DNA of 17,518 nt from Clostridiales bacterium UBA1774 (GTDB taxonomy: Bacteria; Bacillota; Clostridia; Oscillospirales; Oscillospiraceae): contig DCGQ01000001.1 of the NCBI GenBank assembly GCA_002314635.1, positions 1 through 17,518 on the forward strand. The letters run 5' to 3'. Shown piece by piece: positions 1-8,272 of this stretch; position 1 is the first letter of the stretch; each line of letters begins with the position of its first letter. Below the pieces are notes generated by a model that ran no database searches, was not told the origin of the DNA, and worked only from the letters and a program-made list of their open reading frames with translations. Both the position numbers and the translations under genes were made by a program.

Positions 1-755
1 CCGCATTCCATCAGACCATGCCGAAGAAGGCCTATCTCTACGCGCTGCCCTATGAGTATTACACCGATTATCAGGCTCGCCGCTATGGCTTCCACGGCAC
101 CAGCCATCGCTTCGTCTCCGGCGAGGCTGCCAAATATCTGGGCCGCGAGAACGATCCCGAGCTGAAGGTCGTCACCTGCCATCTGGGCAACGGTTCCTCC
201 TTCGCAGCCGTCAAGGGCGGCAAGTGCATGGACACCAGCATGGGCATCACCCCGCTGGAAGGCATTCCCATGGGCACCCGCTCCGGTTCTCTGGATCCCG
301 CCATTCTGGAATACCTGATGGGCAAGACCGGCATGGACATCCATGAGATGACCACCGTTTTGAACAAGAAGTCCGGTATGCTGGGCATCTCCGGCAAGTC
401 CAGTGACTTCCGTGATCTGGAAAACGGTGCCGAAGCCGGTGACGAGCGCTGCCAGCTGGCCCGCGATATGTTCACCTATCAGGGCAGCAAGCTGATCGCG
501 TCCTATGCGGCGGCCATGGGCGGCGTGGACTGCGTGGTCTTTACCGCAGGCGTGGGCGAGAACGACGGCGATGTGCGTCAGAAGATGGTTGCTCCTCTGA
601 AGTTCCTCGGCATCGAGATCGACCCGGCCAAGAACAATGTCCGCGGCAAGTTCACCGAGCTGAGCCCCGAGGGCGCCAAGGTCAAGGTTCTGCTGATTCC
701 CACCAACGAAGAGCTGGTCATTGCCAGAGACACGCTGGCGCTGGTCACGAAATAA
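1..755 (+). CDS. ackA: Acetate kinase, 3' part (5' end outside the window)
   Basis: Acetate kinase interconverts acetyl phosphate + ADP and acetate + ATP in the cytoplasm, the ATP-yielding last step of acetate fermentation. The frame is open from base 3 (A-F-H-Q-T-M), so the ATG at 18 is internal. About 250 of the usual roughly 400 residues are present. Family signatures are clear: GFHGTSH near the left edge, the phosphate-binding TCHLGNGSS, DTSMGITPLEG, and TAGVGEN near the C-terminus. The reading frame is intact to a TAA at 753-755, and a strong terminator follows, so it is the last gene of its unit. A phosphotransacetylase gene often precedes ackA but would lie outside the window. Identity is close to certain; butyrate and propionate kinases of the same superfamily are less likely given these motifs. 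Confidence 0.97.
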   Translation, partial: AFHQTMPKKAYLYALPYEYYTDYQARRYGFHGTSHRFVSGEAAKYLGRENDPELKVVTCHLGNGSSFAAVKGGKCMDTSMGITPLEGIPMGTRSGSLDPAILEYLMGKTGMDIHEMTTVLNKKSGMLGISGKSSDFRDLENGAEAGDERCQLARDMFTYQGSKLIASYAAAMGGVDCVVFTAGVGENDGDVRQKMVAPLKFLGIEIDPAKNNVRGKFTELSPEGAKVKVLLIPTNEELVIARDTLALVTK

Positions 756-764
756 GCTTTATAG

Positions 765-796
765 GAGGCCGTCTCAACCGAGATGGCCTCTTTTTT
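765..796 (+). terminator. Intrinsic terminator of ackA
   Basis: GAGGCC (765-770) pairs with GGCCTC (785-790). The inner arms GTCTC (771-775) and GAGAT (780-784) extend it to an 11 bp stem with one G-U pair and an AACC loop. A run of six T follows at 791-796. It begins ten bases after the ackA stop. Confidence 0.93.
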
Positions 797-830
797 ATCG
801 GGAAGACAGCGGAAAAATCTTCGGAAGGTG

Positions 831-859
831 TTGCAAAAAGGGCGGAAATAGGGTAACAT
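831..859 (+). promoter_or_regulatory. Candidate sigma-A promoter for the 908-1549 gene
   Basis: TTGCAA at 831-836 and TAACAT at 854-859 are separated by 17 bases, downstream of the ackA terminator and about 50 bases before the next start codon. The -35 box matches the consensus at four of six positions, so this is plausible rather than certain. Confidence 0.5.
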
Positions 860-907
860 AGATTGCTTGCGAATTTTGCAGGCACAGATCTGCTTTGCGA
901 GGTTACT

Positions 908-1549
908 ATGAAAAAACAGCTAATCAGTCTGCTCTGCGTCCTGTTGGGCGCGGCGCTGGGCATCGGCTGCTATCTGCTGGTCACATTTCTCTCAGAAGGA
1001 AGAAGCCGCATCCCGGCTGAACCGGCTGTGATCGTTCCGTCCGCCAGCGCGGAAAACGAGGAACTGATCCGGCTGAGCTATGCCGTGTGCGACTGCCTTC
1101 GCAGTGAGGATTACGAAGCGCTTTCCGCCTATGTCCATCCGGTATACGGACTGATCTTTTCCCCCTATTCTACCATCAATCTCACTTCCAATCAATGCTT
1201 TACCGCCAATCGGGTCTCCATCATCGGCAGTGATCCGGATACCTACACATGGGGTCTGGAATACGGCAGTGCGGAACCCATCCGCATGACCAGCCGAAAC
1301 TACATCCACCAGTATGTTTACGACCGGGACTATGCTGCCGCACCGATTGTCGGTCTCAACGATGTGGTTCGCAGCGGCAATGCGCTGGAAAATGTCAGCA
1401 GCATCTTCCCCGAATCCCGGTTTGTGGACCTGTATTATCCCCCCTCCACCTCCGATGGAACGGACTGGAGCATTCTTCGTCTGGTCTTTGAGGACTACGA
1501 AGGCACACTGAAGCTCAGCGCTCTGATCCACAGCTCATTCACCGAGTAA
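908..1549 (+). CDS. Small membrane-anchored or secreted protein of unknown function
   Basis: The 213-residue product starts MKKQLISLLCVLLG, with a basic N-terminus and one hydrophobic stretch (about residues 4-27), so it should be exported or anchored with its body outside. The ATG at 908 is chosen because GAGG (899-902) lies five bases upstream; the frame is open back to 863 but that extension lacks a good binding site. A Cys follows GIG in the hydrophobic stretch, but the context is a poor lipobox. The exported part (HPVYGLIFSPYS, then TWGLEYGSAEPI, then DWSILRLVFEDYEGTLKL, ending ALIHSSF) resembles, from memory, a recurring uncharacterised clostridial extracellular domain ending in a VGIxHxxWT-like motif. 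I cannot assign an enzyme or ligand. It is flanked by its own promoter candidate and a terminator, so it looks monocistronic. Confidence 0.8.
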   Translation: MKKQLISLLCVLLGAALGIGCYLLVTFLSEGRSRIPAEPAVIVPSASAENEELIRLSYAVCDCLRSEDYEALSAYVHPVYGLIFSPYSTINLTSNQCFTANRVSIIGSDPDTYTWGLEYGSAEPIRMTSRNYIHQYVYDRDYAAAPIVGLNDVVRSGNALENVSSIFPESRFVDLYYPPSTSDGTDWSILRLVFEDYEGTLKLSALIHSSFTE

Positions 1550-1555
1550 CAAAGC

Positions 1556-1585
1556 TCCCCGGATCCGTCCGGGGATTTTCGTTTT
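1556..1585 (+). terminator. Intrinsic terminator after the 908-1549 gene
   Basis: CCCCGGA (1557-1563) pairs with TCCGGGG (1568-1574) around a TCCG loop, extended by T1556-A1575. TTTTCGTTTT follows. It begins seven bases after the stop codon. Confidence 0.92.
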
Positions 1586-1647
1586 GTGTCCGGCGCCGTG
1601 CGGAGGGCAGGTTTCCGTAAATGTTATATGCACATGGCAGAAAATAC

Positions 1648-1675
1648 TTGAAAAAAAAGAAAAAATGCGTATACT
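1648..1675 (+). promoter_or_regulatory. Promoter of the SLH metallophosphoesterase gene
   Basis: TTGAAA at 1648-1653 and TATACT at 1670-1675 are separated by 16 bases. Each hexamer is within one or two bases of consensus. Transcription would begin near 1682, leaving an untranslated leader of about 120 bases. Confidence 0.65.
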
Positions 1676-1746
1676 GTGTTACAAAATGAAATATCTTCTG
1701 ACACAAAAATAAATACAAAAAGCTGTTATTCAGGGAAAAGTGTCGG

Positions 1747-1766
1747 CTTTTCGGGTTTCCGAAAGG
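1747..1766 (+). other. Hairpin in the leader of the SLH gene
   Basis: TTTCGG (1749-1754) and CCGAAA (1759-1764) form a perfect stem around GTTT, extended by a G-U pair and a C-G pair to eight pairs. No T-run directly follows it, so it is not a simple terminator. It lies about 25 bases upstream of the ribosome binding site. It could be an mRNA-stabilising structure for a highly expressed surface protein, but no known riboswitch class is recognised. Confidence 0.4.
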
Positions 1767-1801
1767 GCGGTATTTTTACTATATTTTTTAGGGAGGATCC
1801 C

Positions 1802-4800
1802 ATGAAAACAGGCAAGAAATTTCTGGCGCTTCTGCTGTGTCTGACGATGGTTGTGTCGCTTCTGAGCGGCGCATTCGTAGTCGGTGCCGCGGAAGAAACC
1901 GCTGCCGCGGAGCAGTTCACAACTGTCTCCAAGGTGACAGCGGAAAAGTATTACCTTCTGGCCGCCGCCGCTGAGGGCAAGCTCTATGCTCTGGCGATTG
2001 ACGGCGAAACCTTCTCCGCCAAGGAGATCGGCAGCGAAGGCGACGCGGCTGTCGCCTGCAGTGAAAGCTCCGCGATCTGGTATGCGGAAACCGACAGCAC
2101 CTTCCAGAATGTGGCGCTTGCAGAAGCCGGAGCGGAGAAGAGCTACTTCTATCCCGGCAGCAGCGGCCTCATGATGTACAAGAGCGCCCGCAGCCTCTCC
2201 TACAACGGCGAAACCGGCGTTCTCTCCGCCTCCACCAGCAAGGGCGACTTTGTCATGACCTTTGCCGACGGTGCCTTCAACTTCGAGGACAGCACCACTG
2301 CCAAGGCCGCAGCCATCATCCTGCTGGAAACGACGCGGGAAAAGGCCGAAGCTTCTGAAGAAGCCGAAGAGCCCTTTGAAGCCAAGACCTTCGCGCTGGA
2401 CGAATCCGGTGAGTTCCAGTCTAACTACTACTATCTGCTGGCCGTGGAAGACGGCGGCAAATACTATGCCCTGAGCACGGACGGCACCGCCTTCATGCCC
2501 AACGAAATCGGCACCGCCGGCGCTGCCACCATCACCACTGCCGACACGCAGGCCATCTGGCTCTGCGACACGGATCTGTACTTCAAGAACGTGGGCAGCA
2601 AGAAGTTCATGTACACCAGCTCTCACGCAGATGTGGGCTTCTGCATGTACAGCAGCGGCAAGGAATTTGCCTATGACGCGGCCACCGGCGAATTTTCCGG
2701 CAAGACCTCTGCCGGCTACTACGCCGTCACCTATGAAAACGGCGCGTTCAGCTGCAAGGTCTCCTCTCCCGACGCTGCTGCCGCCAAGTTCGTTCTCTTC
2801 TCCGTTGTTGCAGACGATCTGCCCGTTGAAGATCCCAACAACTGGGAAGGCAAGGTAGACCCTGCCGTCGTTCCCGAGACCAACAATGTGGAAACCCAGG
2901 TCCGCACTGCGAATAAGAACGAGGACGGCTCCATCGTTCTGGCCTTCACCTCCGACGTGCATTATGACGGCGAGCACAACAATCTGGCCACATGGCTGCC
3001 GATCGCCGAAGAGAAGTACGGCTATATCGACGCCATGGGCTTCTGCGGCGACATGGGCTCTGCCTATATCAGCGGCGAGGCTTACTGGGATACCATCTCC
3101 GATATTTTCGATTACATGGACAGCGAGATCGCTGCCGGAAATATCGGCGCTGCCACCTATACCTACGGCAACCACGAATGGTTCATGGGCGCCGGCGGCG
3201 AATACATGACCTATTATGAAAAGGAAGAAGCTCAGCGCCTGATGCGCAACGGCGAAGGCATCCGCACCGAGGATTACATCATCTACAACTTCGGCGCCAG
3301 CCCCGACGCCGGCTTTGACTGGAACACCTACGGCTACAACAGCAAGCACATGTACACCGTCTGGGAAAGCGATCTGGCCGTTCTGGACGAGTACCTGTCC
3401 AAGGCTCCCACCGATATTCCCATCTTCATCCTGACCCATTACCCCATCCACATCTGGGAGGATCGTCAGATCGTTCTGGGCCAGCAGCTGATCGACGTGC
3501 TCAACAAGTATGAGAACGTGGTCGTTCTCTGGGGTCACAACCACTCCGACAAGGACGTGAACTATTACACCATCCGTCATGCGGGTGATGAGATCGAAAT
3601 CTATCCCAAGGGCACCAATGCCACCATCAACTTCGATTACATGGCAGCCGGCACCACCGCTGACGCAGAGTACACCGGCCCCGAGGCCGGCAGCGCATGG
3701 ACGCTGAACAAGGGTCTGATCGTCACCATCGCTGCTGACGGCAGCCTGAAGTACGACTACATCACCATCGACGGCAGCATCATCGAAGAAAACGGCCCCA
3801 CCCTGGTTTCCTTCCGCACCAGTGTTGACTGGACGATCTTTGAATCCAAATATGTGGAGGTCGGCGGCACCGTGACCGCTCCCGAAGCTCCCGAGATCGA
3901 CGGTTATCACTTCGTTGGCTGGGATGTGGATTTCACCCAGCCCATCACCCAGCCCACGCTGGCTACCGCCAGATATGAGCTGAACACCGCCGACGCCAGT
4001 GAAGTGGACACCTCCAAGGTCTACGTCACCATCGAGCAGAACGGCAGCTATGTGACCGGCACCTCCGGCACTCCCATCGCCCTCTACGCCGTAACTCTGG
4101 AAGACGGCATGACCGTTGGCGATGTGTTCACCAAGGTTCATGAGCTGGAATACGCTGACGGTGTGAACGGCATCGAAGTGACCGACAGCACCTACGGCTT
4201 CTTCAACCTGACCAAGATCTGGGGCGTCACCCCCGATAACGGCATTCTTGCCTTTGACGGTGCCAACTATGTGGACGCTGCTGCGGCAGCCGTTGGCGGC
4301 GAATGCTACTATGTCCCCGTCTACAACAGCACCAGTGAGGATTTCTTCACCCCCGGCTTTATGCTGCCCGACTTTGCCGATGCGGAAGTCGGAAAGCAGA
4401 CCCTGCTGTATGCCCAGTATTACGCATTCAGCTCCTCTGACTATTCCTACAGCGCCACCGGTCTCAACGGTGACGTCTATGTGGGCGAGTCCCTGAGCAC
4501 GCTGGAGGATACCGGCATTGACGCGGAGAACGGCTCCGTCTGCATCTCCTTTGACAAGGCCGGCACCTACTATGTGGTCGTGAAGTCCACCACTTCCTCC
4601 GCAGGCGACGCTATCGGCGTTGTCACCGTCAAGTCCGAGGGTGCCTTCACGGATGTGAGCAGCGATGCCTGGTATGCCGAAGCTGTTCAGTATTGTCAGG
4701 AAAAGGGCCTCATGAAGGGCATTTCCGACACCGAGTTCGGCCCCACTGTCACCATGAACCGCGCCATGGCCGCCACGATCCTTTACCGCATCGCACAGGC

Positions 4801-5224
4801 GAAGGACCTCGGCTTCACCGGCGAATGGATGTTCCTGCTTCCCTACACTGATCTGCAGGACATTCTGAATTACGACTATGCTTATGAAGCCATTGCATGG
4901 CTCACCATGAAGGGTGTCATGAACGGCTACGAAGACGGCTCCTTCGGTGCCGATGACCCCATTACCCGCGAGCAGCTTGCCGCAGTCCTGTTCCGCTTCG
5001 CAAAGGTTCTGGAGCTGGATGTTTCCGTTGGTGAGGACACCAACATTCTCAGCTACAACGACGCTTTCTTCATCAGTGAGTGGGCCATCCCCGCGATCCA
5101 GTGGGCCGCCGGTGAAGGCATCATGAACGGCGATACGAACGGCTACCTGAATCCCGCTGCTACCGCCAATCGTGCGGAAGTTGCCGCGATGCTGCAGCGC
5201 TTCTGCGCCGTACTGGATAAGTAA
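1802..5224 (+). CDS. Secreted SLH-anchored metallophosphoesterase
   Basis: The 1140-residue multidomain exported protein starts at ATG 1802, five bases after GGGAGG (1791-1796); the frame is open upstream to 1676 but that would bury the signal peptide. Order: signal peptide (about 1-30); two similar modules (about 37-185 and 204-340), each opening with Y-Y-L-L-A and sharing KxYAL and AIW motifs; a calcineurin-like phosphoesterase domain (about 380-640); an InlB/Listeria-Bacteroides-like repeat (about 667-725, with HFVGWD); a region resembling DUF4430-type beta domains (about 735-935); and three SLH repeats (948-1140). The metal-ligand set is complete: D385 and H387 (SDVH), D417 (GD), N457-H458-E459 (GNHE), H546, H579 and H581 (GHNH). 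It should therefore be an active metal-dependent phosphoesterase or nuclease held on the cell wall by its SLH repeats. The substrate is unknown; nucleotides, phospholipids or other extracellular phosphoesters are possible. Codon use looks strongly biased, suggesting high expression. Confidence 0.9.
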   Translation: MKTGKKFLALLLCLTMVVSLLSGAFVVGAAEETAAAEQFTTVSKVTAEKYYLLAAAAEGKLYALAIDGETFSAKEIGSEGDAAVACSESSAIWYAETDSTFQNVALAEAGAEKSYFYPGSSGLMMYKSARSLSYNGETGVLSASTSKGDFVMTFADGAFNFEDSTTAKAAAIILLETTREKAEASEEAEEPFEAKTFALDESGEFQSNYYYLLAVEDGGKYYALSTDGTAFMPNEIGTAGAATITTADTQAIWLCDTDLYFKNVGSKKFMYTSSHADVGFCMYSSGKEFAYDAATGEFSGKTSAGYYAVTYENGAFSCKVSSPDAAAAKFVLFSVVADDLPVEDPNNWEGKVDPAVVPETNNVETQVRTANKNEDGSIVLAFTSDVHYDGEHNNLATWLPIAEEKYGYIDAMGFCGDMGSAYISGEAYWDTISDIFDYMDSEIAAGNIGAATYTYGNHEWFMGAGGEYMTYYEKEEAQRLMRNGEGIRTEDYIIYNFGASPDAGFDWNTYGYNSKHMYTVWESDLAVLDEYLSKAPTDIPIFILTHYPIHIWEDRQIVLGQQLIDVLNKYENVVVLWGHNHSDKDVNYYTIRHAGDEIEIYPKGTNATINFDYMAAGTTADAEYTGPEAGSAWTLNKGLIVTIAADGSLKYDYITIDGSIIEENGPTLVSFRTSVDWTIFESKYVEVGGTVTAPEAPEIDGYHFVGWDVDFTQPITQPTLATARYELNTADASEVDTSKVYVTIEQNGSYVTGTSGTPIALYAVTLEDGMTVGDVFTKVHELEYADGVNGIEVTDSTYGFFNLTKIWGVTPDNGILAFDGANYVDAAAAAVGGECYYVPVYNSTSEDFFTPGFMLPDFADAEVGKQTLLYAQYYAFSSSDYSYSATGLNGDVYVGESLSTLEDTGIDAENGSVCISFDKAGTYYVVVKSTTSSAGDAIGVVTVKSEGAFTDVSSDAWYAEAVQYCQEKGLMKGISDTEFGPTVTMNRAMAATILYRIAQAKDLGFTGEWMFLLPYTDLQDILNYDYAYEAIAWLTMKGVMNGYEDGSFGADDPITREQLAAVLFRFAKVLELDVSVGEDTNILSYNDAFFISEWAIPAIQWAAGEGIMNGDTNGYLNPAATANRAEVAAMLQRFCAVLDK

Positions 5225-5237
5225 ATCATCGTTCCAT

Positions 5238-5301
5238 GGGTGCAGCCTGTAACCGCACCCACACCAATGCCGCCGGGCAGCATCCGCTGTCCGGCGGCAT
5301 T
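5238..5301. other. Two tandem hairpins in the convergent junction
   Basis: GGGTGC (5238-5243) pairs with GCACCC (5255-5260). AATGCCGCCGG (5266-5276) pairs with CCGGCGGCATT (5291-5301), with a further inner GCAG/CTGT stem, giving about 15 pairs. Neither has a T-run on either strand, so they probably protect RNA ends or stall polymerase rather than act as classical terminators. Confidence 0.6.
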
Positions 5302-5306
5302 CTGTA

Positions 5307-5346
5307 AAAGCAGCCGCACCATTACTCAGAACGGTGCGGCTGCTTT
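5307..5346. terminator. Bidirectional terminator between convergent genes
   Basis: AAAGCAGCCGCACC (5307-5320) is perfectly complementary to GGTGCGGCTGCTTT (5333-5346), with a 12-base loop. The A-run and T-run at its ends can serve transcription from the plus-strand SLH gene and from the minus-strand cyclase gene, which ends at 5385. Confidence 0.85.
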
Positions 5347-5384
5347 ATTCTGCAGGGTTCGATTTTGGGGTTTACACGGGAGCA

Positions 5385-6503
5385 TCAATAGTGGAAGGTA
5401 CCGGCTTTGATCTCCGCCTTTTTGCTGTACATATCCTCGTCCGCTTCCTTGATGATCTGTTCAATGTCCTCGCCGTTTCCGAATGCAATTCCGATTGCAA
5501 TGGACAGCTCGATCTGCTCGTCCAGAACCTTCCCGTGGAGCGTCGTTCCTATTCTATGGTACAGCGCGTTAATTTCCTTTTCATTCTGTCCCTCACAGAT
5601 CAGCACAAATTCATCGCCGCCGATCCGGTAGCACCGGCAGTTCTCATTTTCATAGGGTGCGATGCCTTCTGTCAGGCCTTTGATCAGAATATCGCCAAAT
5701 TCGTGACCGCGGAAGTCATTCACCTGCTTCAGATTGTTGATATCAAAGAACAGAACGCCGATGCGCCCGCATTTGGAATAGTGGTTGTTGACTTCCTGTA
5801 TGTACTTGGTTCGATTATACACACCGGTCAGTCCGTCGATCTCGGCCTGATGTCTGGCCTTGGCCTCCCGCACGGTACGAGCCTGAATATCCTTCGCCAC
5901 ATGGTTCAGCAGCGGCATCAGCGCCAGAATGATCAGCCACTTGGGGAACACAAAGAAAAGGAACATCAGCGACTTGTCCGTATTGATCAGGAACGTCCCG
6001 GAGGCCAGCTCCGCCAGATGTGCTGCACTGCTGGTATAGGTAAGCAGGATCATATTGGCGTCGCACAGGCCGATCCGATATCCCAGCATCACCGCGACGG
6101 CGCACCCGATACAGGTCATGATTGCCGTAAAAATCGAGATTCTCTTGTCAAAATACTGCGCGGAGCAGACCAGCGGAAACATCATGAACATCGTGGTATG
6201 ATAGGCAAGCTCCATGCAGATGACGGTGGCCATTCCGACCAGCAGGAACATCACGACATAACTGGATAGATAGTTGTCAATTCCGACCAGAAACGCGAAC
6301 AGAAACGCGCAGGCACAGATTATGACCGCGCCGCCGGTTGCGTAGTTCATGATCTGGATATCTACAATGAAGATATCCAGCAGATCCAGAATCCAGCAGA
6401 AAACCAGAACGGACAGCGATACGTACATACACTTCAGCGCATAGGCATTCGCCTTATACGCCTCGTTCTTTTCGCCTTTGTAATGAATCCCCTCATGTTT
6501 CAT
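5385..6503 (-). CDS. Membrane GGDEF diguanylate cyclase
   Basis: The 372-residue protein should make cyclic di-GMP from two GTP. The N-terminal half (about 25-205) has roughly six hydrophobic helices, probably a membrane sensor module of unknown ligand. A short linker leads to a GGDEF domain (about 220-372) opening with DGLTGVYNR. The FFDINNLKQVND metal/substrate region and the signature GGDEF (295-299) are intact, so catalysis is expected. The position where many cyclases carry the RxxD inhibitory site, just before GGDEF, reads N-E-N-C, so product feedback through that site is unlikely. The ATG at 6503 has AAAGGAGG six bases upstream. Its start lies inside the end of the EAL gene, an 11-base overlap that suggests translational coupling. 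The two genes probably set opposing c-di-GMP activities. Confidence 0.93.
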   Translation of the reverse strand: MKHEGIHYKGEKNEAYKANAYALKCMYVSLSVLVFCWILDLLDIFIVDIQIMNYATGGAVIICACAFLFAFLVGIDNYLSSYVVMFLLVGMATVICMELAYHTTMFMMFPLVCSAQYFDKRISIFTAIMTCIGCAVAVMLGYRIGLCDANMILLTYTSSAAHLAELASGTFLINTDKSLMFLFFVFPKWLIILALMPLLNHVAKDIQARTVREAKARHQAEIDGLTGVYNRTKYIQEVNNHYSKCGRIGVLFFDINNLKQVNDFRGHEFGDILIKGLTEGIAPYENENCRCYRIGGDEFVLICEGQNEKEINALYHRIGTTLHGKVLDEQIELSIAIGIAFGNGEDIEQIIKEADEDMYSKKAEIKAGTFHY

Positions 6504-8256
6504 CGGCCGCCTCCTTTCCCGCCTTCAAAGATGCCTTATATTCCAGTCGACGGCGATCCGCTTCGGCCACCAGCTCTTTGGGGGATTTATCCGGAAACTC
6601 TGCGTGTGCAGCGATCCCAAACGAGGTGCTGAGACTTCCGATTCGGTTACCGATCCAGTCGTGAACCACGGTGCTGTATTTTTCCGCTATCTCGCCGATC
6701 TGTGCCGGTTCCGCATAAAAGAACGCCAGGAAGTGATCTCCGCCGATCCGGTAGATCCTGCTGTTCTTGCCGAAAACAGAATTCATACAGTCCGCCGTAC
6801 CCCAGATCAGTTCATCTCCGGCAGAATACCCGAAGGTTTCGTTGCTCTTTCGAAGACCGTTGATGTCGATGGAAATGACAGCCAGATCCGGCCTTATTTC
6901 CATGGTCTCGATGTCCTCTTCAAAGCCGGTCAGGTTAGATACGCCGGTCAGTTCATCGGTACGGCAGGCGCGAAGCAGGGTGTCCTCCCTCTTCTTGTCC
7001 GCTTCAATGACCTGTGTGGTGTAGATCAGTTTCTCCGGTTCCTCGTTTTCATTCACCGTGATCGTGATGAATCTGGCACAGAACCAGCCGAAGTGTTTCC
7101 CCACGAATTCTGCCGACAGGGTCTTTTTCCCGCGCATCCGCTTTGCAATGGTGGTCAAGTCCGTAAACCGGAGAACCGCGTCCACATAATCGGGAGCCAC
7201 GGTTGCCGTCATGGCGGCGCGCATCTGCCCAACGCAGTCATGCACCCGATTACAGTGCTCCTTTACATTGGTCGTGGTCGCAAACTCTACGACGGTATCT
7301 TCCTTCAGGTCGATCACGTGCATGGTCATGTAGATTCTGGCCAGTGCGGACAGATACTGCATTTTGGTATCGTTTGTAATCCGCAGGCTTCCCACACTGG
7401 CAGCGTCCGCCAGTGCTGCGCCCTCCATCATCTCCGCCCGCTCCTTGGGTTGGGAGGCACAGGCTTTCAGAAAATCCGCAAAGGGCAGCGGCTTGCTGAA
7501 CAGGTAGCCTTGAATCGTATCACAGCTGAGCTTCTGGAGGAAATGATACTGATTGTCCGTTTCCACGCCCTCGGCGATCACTTCCATCTGGAAAAAGTGC
7601 GCCAGTTCGATAATATGACGGATGATCTCATCTCCGCCCTTGTTTCCGATGCCGTCCACAAGGCTTTTGTCCAGCTTCAGAGCGTCCATTTTCAGCGTAT
7701 TCAGACTGGACAGCGAGGAGTAGCCATAGCCGAAATCATCCAGATGCAGGTAAAATCCGCTGTGTTTCAGTTTTGCGACAAGGCTGTTGATCTGGATGTT
7801 TTCAATCGTGGCGCTCTCGGTCAGTTCGATGGGAACCAGTTCCTTGGGAACGCCGATTTCGTCCGTGATCCTGCTGTAAATCTCGCACACATTCTTATCG
7901 AACAGGCTGACTCTGGAGAGGTTCACGGAGATCGGAACCGGCTCCGTCTCCCCGTTCAGCAATTCCCGCTGCAGCGTGCAGACCGTCCGGAATACATACT
8001 CATCCAGCTCTGTGATCAGACCGTTCTGCTCCAGTTGGGGAATAAACTCCCCCGGACTGATGATATTTCCATCGGTATCCATCCAGCGAACCAGCGCCTC
8101 CGCAGAAGTAATTCTTCCGTTAAAGGCATTGTATTTCGGCTGAGCCCAGATGACAAATTCACGATTTTCCAGTGCCCTGTGAAACCTTTGTTCAAACACC
8201 GCTGCGGAATGCTCTGCCGCGTTTTTTTCGGTATCCTGTATGATATTGTTCGTCAT
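6493..8256 (-). CDS. EAL c-di-GMP phosphodiesterase with degenerate GGDEF domain
   Basis: The 587-residue cytoplasmic protein should hydrolyse c-di-GMP to pGpG. An N-terminal EAL domain (about 20-270) keeps the key motifs: E53 in EALVRW, the Asn in SVNLSR, the Glu in ELTES, LDDFGYGYSS, LDKSLV, AEGVET and QGY. A middle region (about 300-425, ending near YTTQVIEADK) looks like a PAS-type sensor. The C-terminal GGDEF-like domain (about 433-585) reads GGDHF at 505-509; His replaces the catalytic Glu, so cyclase activity is unlikely and it may instead bind GTP or act structurally. The EAL-sensor-GGDEF order is reversed from the usual GGDEF-EAL. The start at 8256 is preferred over 8298 because AAGGA lies eight bases upstream of it. 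It is the first gene of a two-gene unit with the cyclase and has a structured leader. Confidence 0.92.
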   Translation of the reverse strand: MTNNIIQDTEKNAAEHSAAVFEQRFHRALENREFVIWAQPKYNAFNGRITSAEALVRWMDTDGNIISPGEFIPQLEQNGLITELDEYVFRTVCTLQRELLNGETEPVPISVNLSRVSLFDKNVCEIYSRITDEIGVPKELVPIELTESATIENIQINSLVAKLKHSGFYLHLDDFGYGYSSLSSLNTLKMDALKLDKSLVDGIGNKGGDEIIRHIIELAHFFQMEVIAEGVETDNQYHFLQKLSCDTIQGYLFSKPLPFADFLKACASQPKERAEMMEGAALADAASVGSLRITNDTKMQYLSALARIYMTMHVIDLKEDTVVEFATTTNVKEHCNRVHDCVGQMRAAMTATVAPDYVDAVLRFTDLTTIAKRMRGKKTLSAEFVGKHFGWFCARFITITVNENEEPEKLIYTTQVIEADKKREDTLLRACRTDELTGVSNLTGFEEDIETMEIRPDLAVISIDINGLRKSNETFGYSAGDELIWGTADCMNSVFGKNSRIYRIGGDHFLAFFYAEPAQIGEIAEKYSTVVHDWIGNRIGSLSTSFGIAAHAEFPDKSPKELVAEADRRRLEYKASLKAGKEAADET

Positions 8257-8272
8257 ATGTGTATTCCTTTTC

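Noticed and set aside
1747..1766. The SLH leader hairpin as a c-di-GMP or other known riboswitch
   Set aside because: None of the conserved riboswitch cores I know is present, and there is only one simple stem.
1730..4141. An 803-codon open frame on the minus strand antisense to the SLH gene
   Set aside because: It is a shadow of a highly biased, GC-rich coding sequence; composition is Gly/Val/Ala-rich with no domain, and no ribosome binding site precedes it.
5334..6269. Plus-strand open frame of 311 codons antisense to the cyclase gene
   Set aside because: Begins inside a terminator, lacks a ribosome binding site, and opposes an intact GGDEF gene.
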